A stretch of DNA of 12,266 nucleotides from Spongospora subterranea (taxonomy: Eukaryota > Endomyxa > Phytomyxea > Plasmodiophorida > Plasmodiophoridae). The stretch covers positions 1 through 12,266 of the forward strand of contig OUQQ01000604.1 of the NCBI GenBank assembly GCA_900404475.1. The letters are read 5' to 3'. This document shows, one piece after another, positions 9,356 to 12,266 of the stretch (its first letter is position 1; each line of letters opens with the position of its first letter). The position numbers were made by a program, and so were the translations under genes. The notes under the pieces were generated by a model that searched no databases, had not been told where the DNA came from, and saw only the letters and a list, made by a program, of their open reading frames with translations.

Positions 9356-10186
9356 ATGTTTCGCACTCAAAGGCGTAGGGGGCCCGATCATCGATCTTTA
9401 GACTCTCTCTCCTCGGAGCAAAAGAACTCGTTGCAGTTATTTCCTCCAGAAGGCGAGCCTCGAGGAGCAGGTCAGGTCAATTTCACTGAAGGTGCCATGG
9501 GGTCTGGCATCGACTTCGGCATGGAGACACCTGAGCTACATTTCCCAGCTCCGTTTGCCCCCAATGAGGAAGTGATGGCAGTCGCAGAAACTGTCGTAAA
9601 CATAATCAGTGCAGGTGGAAGTATTGCTCGAGCTTTAGGGCATAACATTGACACGAACCGACTTCGCTCCCCAAGAGATCGGGCAGTGGACACGATGAAT
9701 TTTCTGCCGAAAAAAATGTTCCTGGCGTGGGAGGCAGGAACGCGTTTAGAGGAGCAGGATTGGGCCAATTGTACCATGACGGTTGGTTCCACTGGTATAT
9801 CGAGGGGCCGCTTGGAGGACGTTCTTCCAGCAGCACGATTAGCCCATCGCAAGCCGGACTTGACTGTGGAAAATTTCTGTTGGCTGTACGAGAATGTGGC
9901 CGCAGTCATTCCTCTGTACATTGCCATTGGCAAAATCGACAAGGCTGTACGTGATGGTACTAGCGGTGTCAAAGGCGTGACGAACTATGAGTTTGTTGAG
10001 CTGCAGGCCACTAAGAAAATGATTTCATCTCTTGGGATGGCCAGCGCTGAGATCACGACTGGGATGAAGAGGCTTGTTTTCCGAGCGATCGCTACTGCGC
10101 AGACGCATTTGCAAGCTCGACTGACCGCTTTAAGAGGAAGAGCCTTGAACAAACGCTTTCCTCGGGTAATTTATGGCAAAGTTTAG
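9356..10186 (+). CDS. Uncharacterised intronless 276-residue protein
   Basis: The frame from the first ATG (9356) to TAG (10184-10186) is uninterrupted. It is not recognised as a member of any family. The N-terminal 60 residues are polar and probably disordered (MFRTQRRRGPDHRS). The rest is predicted mainly helical, with ordered-looking blocks such as EEVMAVAETVVNIISAGG, NFCWLYENVAAVIPLYIAIG and MKRLVFRAIATAQTHLQARL, and a basic C-terminus (RGRALNKRFPRVIYGKV). There is no clear signal peptide; the single hydrophobic stretch VAAVIPLYIAIG is short for a membrane helix. Unlike SEC24 and DHS it needs no intron over 831 bp. The frame stays open upstream to 9221, so an upstream exon could extend it. 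It is head-to-head with SEC24 and converges on the small minus-strand gene at 10346. Length and coding character make a real gene likely; no function is assigned. Confidence 0.7.
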   Translation: MFRTQRRRGPDHRSLDSLSSEQKNSLQLFPPEGEPRGAGQVNFTEGAMGSGIDFGMETPELHFPAPFAPNEEVMAVAETVVNIISAGGSIARALGHNIDTNRLRSPRDRAVDTMNFLPKKMFLAWEAGTRLEEQDWANCTMTVGSTGISRGRLEDVLPAARLAHRKPDLTVENFCWLYENVAAVIPLYIAIGKIDKAVRDGTSGVKGVTNYEFVELQATKKMISSLGMASAEITTGMKRLVFRAIATAQTHLQARLTALRGRALNKRFPRVIYGKV

Positions 10187-10345
10187 CGCAAGGTTACTTG
10201 AACGTCAACTGTTTGTTTCTTTGTTCAATTGGTAATTGCCTAATTTCAACGCTAACAATTTTATTTGAACTCGGCTTGTAACGTCGATTTACGTCGACTT
10301 CTAATTCTTCTCGAAACACACCGGGCAATGCCAGGTTTCGGTGCA

Positions 10346-10850
10346 TCATTTTGTCGGCCTCCTACACTGTAAACTAGAGCGGATATACACTGTCAACACA
10401 ATAAACAATGAGAAGGTAATCTCAGATCTATTTTCCAATTGACCGGAAGATGAGGCACAAGTTTGAGCAGCATTATTGTACCCGATATTGATTCCTTGGA
10501 GTTTCATTGTTATTACAAGATTCGACAACTGGCAATTGCCTTCTCGTCGAACTGACTTTACCCATTGGCCTAGCTGGTGGGTGGTATCCTCTTCAACTGC
10601 ATGGGACTTCCTACTGCATAGACCAAACAACATTTTCTAGTTTATTTGTTGTCCACAGTGAACTCAGTTGATGCTGCGACTCTGTCAATCGCGTCATGCT
10701 GCCTGAGCGATAAGCTATCGGCTTGAGCATGAGAATATCCGGTTGCGCTTGATGATAATCTGTCGCATTCATCACTGCAACAACATCCAGCACCTTTTCG
10801 TATACTCGCATTTCACACCAACCGTAATCTTGTTTCTTCAAAAATTGCAT
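10346..10850 (-). CDS. Hypothetical small multi-exon protein
   Basis: Three exons on the minus strand join in phase: 10850-10657, 10613-10444 and 10389-10346, with GT-AG introns of 43 and 54 nt. They give 135 residues from the ATG at 10850. Recurring pieces are GWCEMRVYEKVLDVVAVMNA, PDILMLKPIAYRSGSMTRL, THQLGQWVKSVRREGNC and LSNLVITMKLQGINIG, ending SSLQCRRPTK. The 54-nt intron is a multiple of three and stop-free, so retention would add an 18-residue hydrophobic insert (FSLFIVLTV); its pyrimidine-rich 3' end favours splicing. The first exon is open upstream to 10898, and a 66-nt intron (10964-10899) would join it to an ATG at 11036, adding 40 residues; this extension is weaker. The family is not recognised. 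Coding status rests on the clean splice phases and protein-like composition. Confidence 0.45.
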
Positions 10851-10989
10851 AGTCGAGTGATTTAAACTTGTATCAGGCTTCGAAAACCGGGAAGGCGGCT
10901 AAGGTTGCAGAGAAGGGTGTAATGCAGGTACATACAATAGAACAAGACACAAACCAAAGATCACACGGAAGTCATACTCAAGGCAACTT

Positions 10990-11313
10990 TTAATCACTAA
11001 AGATCGAACAGACTGGTCCGCCGAACTTTTTTTCATTGGCTGTCAACAACTGCTCGCAAGCAATCCTTCCCCGCGAGACAGGATGTGTTCCAAGAGACCA
11101 TTTCAAGTCACCCAATCCCTACCCAGGATTCAGGGCACCTCCACCGCATCCCTTGATAAAGGTCCAACTCACTCTCAAAAGATTGAGCTTAGAAATTTGA
11201 CACACCTGTTGCCCCCATCCCTAATCTCGGAATAAAACTCCATCCTGCGTGATTTTGAAATACAAAACTGAGCTCCTTGTTGCATGAAACTGGTGTCCAA
11301 TATTGACGGGGTC
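10990..11313 (-). other. Unresolved coding-like minus-strand stretch
   Basis: One minus-strand frame from 11313 to 10990 reads as three protein-like blocks separated by single TAG codons: DPVNIGHQFHATRSS.., then GWGQQVCQISKLNLL.., then GDLKWSLGTHPVSRGRIACE... The first TAG could be removed by a 50-nt GT-AG intron that keeps frame; the second (11121-11119) has no tidy intron. A second minus frame is open for 78 codons over 11425-11189. The block also overlaps the optional 5' exon of the small gene at 10346. A decayed gene, a spliced gene with unusual exons, or chance openness are all possible. Confidence 0.2.
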
Positions 11314-11520
11314 CTACAGCTTTGTCCGAAACGTTGAGAGAAAAAACTGTTATAAATCGTTGGTACTGGCTGAAAACACCATGCTGGCCCATGCAGTTGG
11401 CGCCGTTGAGGGGGGGTTGATGCAATCTTGAATCAGATCAGACTTCTGATCAATACCGAGCCATTAATTCACGAGGCCTTCGACTGTTGCCGCGGGCGTC
11501 AAAAAGACTAGTGAATGCCC

Positions 11521-11697
11521 TTAGAAACCGGAAGCCATCAAATTAGGCGGCATTTCATGTGCATTTTCGATGAAAACCCAACACATGCAATCATACAATG
11601 GGGCGGAATAGGTCGTCTCCAACAATTCGCTTGACTGTAGCGTTGGTTGAACTCTCGGTGCCTCGACAGCCTCGACCCCCATGTCCCAAGTCATCAT
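11521..11697 (-). other. Possible short minus-strand ORF of 58 codons
   Basis: An ATG pair at 11697-11692 opens a frame that reads MMTWDMGVEAVEAP and later PLYDCMCWVFIENAHEMPP before a TAG/TAA-type stop at 11523-11521. A GT at the end (after MASG) could be a splice donor into the unresolved stretch downstream on this strand. The frame also continues upstream through the minisatellite without an ATG. No family is recognised, and it may be chance. Confidence 0.2.
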
Positions 11698-11708
11698 CAC
11701 CACTCGAG

Positions 11709-11825
11709 GGACAACACTGTGTACACTGGTCTGTAGATACACCAGAAGGACAGCACTGTGTACACTTGGTCTGTAGATACACAAAAGGACAGCACTGTGT
11801 ACATCGGTCTGTAGATACACCGTAC
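11709..11825. repeat. 39-bp minisatellite, three units
   Basis: Units 11709-11747, 11748-11786 and 11787-11825 share the core ggacaRcactgtgtacac followed by a ggtctgtagatacac block, with a few substitutions each. A degenerate fourth copy (ctctgtgtactgtagattcat) follows at about 11852-11876. Each of the first two units contains the perfect palindrome GTGTACAC; the third has GTGTACAT. The array lies about 180 bp upstream of the CAP start codon, where it could sit in the promoter or 5' UTR. Confidence 0.9.
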
Positions 11826-12007
11826 TGTTCACGATCGATTCTCAGGGGCTGTCTCTGTGTACTGTAGATTCATCATTTGTGACTAATTCCTGATTAGATC
11901 TTTTCTAAGAAGGTGCATGCCGTTAATCGTATCTTCAAGGCGCGAGCTCATTACACATCTGTGATACTAAGCTGATATCTTGATCGAATCTCGCTTGATT
12001 AGTCGTC

Positions 12008-12266
12008 ATGGCTACATTCGATGCCGTCCTGCAACGATTCGAGTCGTGTGTTAAACGTTTAGAACAATTAGAGGGTGCCCCGGCCAAGATGGGCTCATCC
12101 ATGAGCTCCAACGCCAAGCCTGCAGGAAAACCCTCTGAAACAGCTGAATCCGGTCCAGTTTCGCCCAGAGCAGCTGCTTACCAAGCCTATTTCAAGGAGC
12201 ACGTCGACCCATTTTTGGCGACCTGTGATGCGATCGGCGGCGATATACAGAAGATCGTAAATGCAA
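12008..12266 (+). CDS. SRV2: Adenylyl cyclase-associated protein (CAP/Srv2), N-terminal part
   Basis: CAP binds actin and cofilin, recycles ADP-actin monomers and, in fungi, binds adenylyl cyclase through its extreme N-terminus. The frame opens at ATG 12008 and runs 86 codons to the window edge without a stop. Residues 4-20 form an amphipathic helix with the paired RFE..RLE motif (DAVLQRFESCVKRLEQLEG) characteristic of the cyclase-binding and oligomerisation segment. A Ser/Pro-rich linker (about 24-52) follows, and then the beginning of the helical folded domain: AAYQAYFKEHVDPFLATC and IGGDIQKIVNA, matching the conserved (I/L)GGDVQK block of the family. The start is the first ATG, and the sequence upstream has no coding continuation. 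The WH2, proline-rich and C-terminal beta domains lie beyond the window. Identification rests on these N-terminal motifs only. Confidence 0.85.
   Translation, partial: MATFDAVLQRFESCVKRLEQLEGAPAKMGSSMSSNAKPAGKPSETAESGPVSPRAAAYQAYFKEHVDPFLATCDAIGGDIQKIVNA

Noticed and set aside
9472..9972. 166-codon minus-strand frame inside the orphan gene
   Set aside because: It is nested within the longer plus-strand frame and has low-complexity, shadow-like composition. It cannot be fully excluded while the plus-strand product remains unrecognised.
10990..11130. Possible structured RNA (5S, SRP or snRNA-like) on the minus strand
   Set aside because: A short resemblance to the 5S GGATGGGTGACC block and a T-run on the other strand were noticed, but the remaining conserved positions and pairings of these RNAs are not present.
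1..12266. CRISPR array, bacterial operon or phage content
   Set aside because: Spliced eukaryotic genes dominate the right two thirds, and no regular repeat-spacer pattern or Shine-Dalgarno-led gene cluster was seen.

Overview
This is a window of eukaryotic nuclear DNA. Three housekeeping genes can be read by family alignment: deoxyhypusine synthase, COPII coat subunit Sec24, and the N-terminus of a cyclase-associated protein (CAP/Srv2). The first two are split by 20 very short GT-AG introns of 44-62 nt, and the standard genetic code applies. Dense short introns, tightly packed genes and nearby decayed transposon-like DNA suggest an intron-rich, early-diverging fungus, perhaps a chytrid. That placement is inference; no lineage-specific marker was seen.

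Layout. Positions 1-3840 are gene-poor and degraded. A cluster of short direct and inverted repeats (1-187) is followed by two copies, in opposite orientation, of a broken gene for a membrane segment plus a Glu/Gln/Arg-rich coiled coil. The copies share a 90-bp identical inverted segment (594-683 and 1070-1159). Positions 2041-3841 hold a frameshifted, stop-ridden relic with a cysteine-peptidase-like Cys box and His box and a later CxxC motif; I read it as a dead mobile-element gene. From 4001 the DNA becomes compact and functional: DHS (+, 4001-5477, 8 exons) converges on SEC24 (-, 9008-5516, 14 exons) with only 38 bp between the stop codons. A 347-bp divergent spacer separates SEC24 from an uncharacterised intronless 276-residue gene (+, 9356-10186). 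A small unrecognised multi-exon gene lies on the minus strand (10850-10346, possibly starting further upstream). Positions 10990-11700 are unresolved minus-strand DNA with coding-like blocks. A 39-bp minisatellite (11709-11825) precedes the CAP gene (+, from 12008), which runs off the window.

Function. The identified genes do not form one pathway: DHS modifies eIF5A, Sec24 selects cargo for ER-derived vesicles, and CAP recycles actin. They are an ordinary compact housekeeping neighbourhood next to a decayed repeat-rich block. I found no convincing new multi-gene system. The best candidates for follow-up are the 276-residue orphan, the inverted pair of broken coiled-coil genes and the peptidase-like relic.
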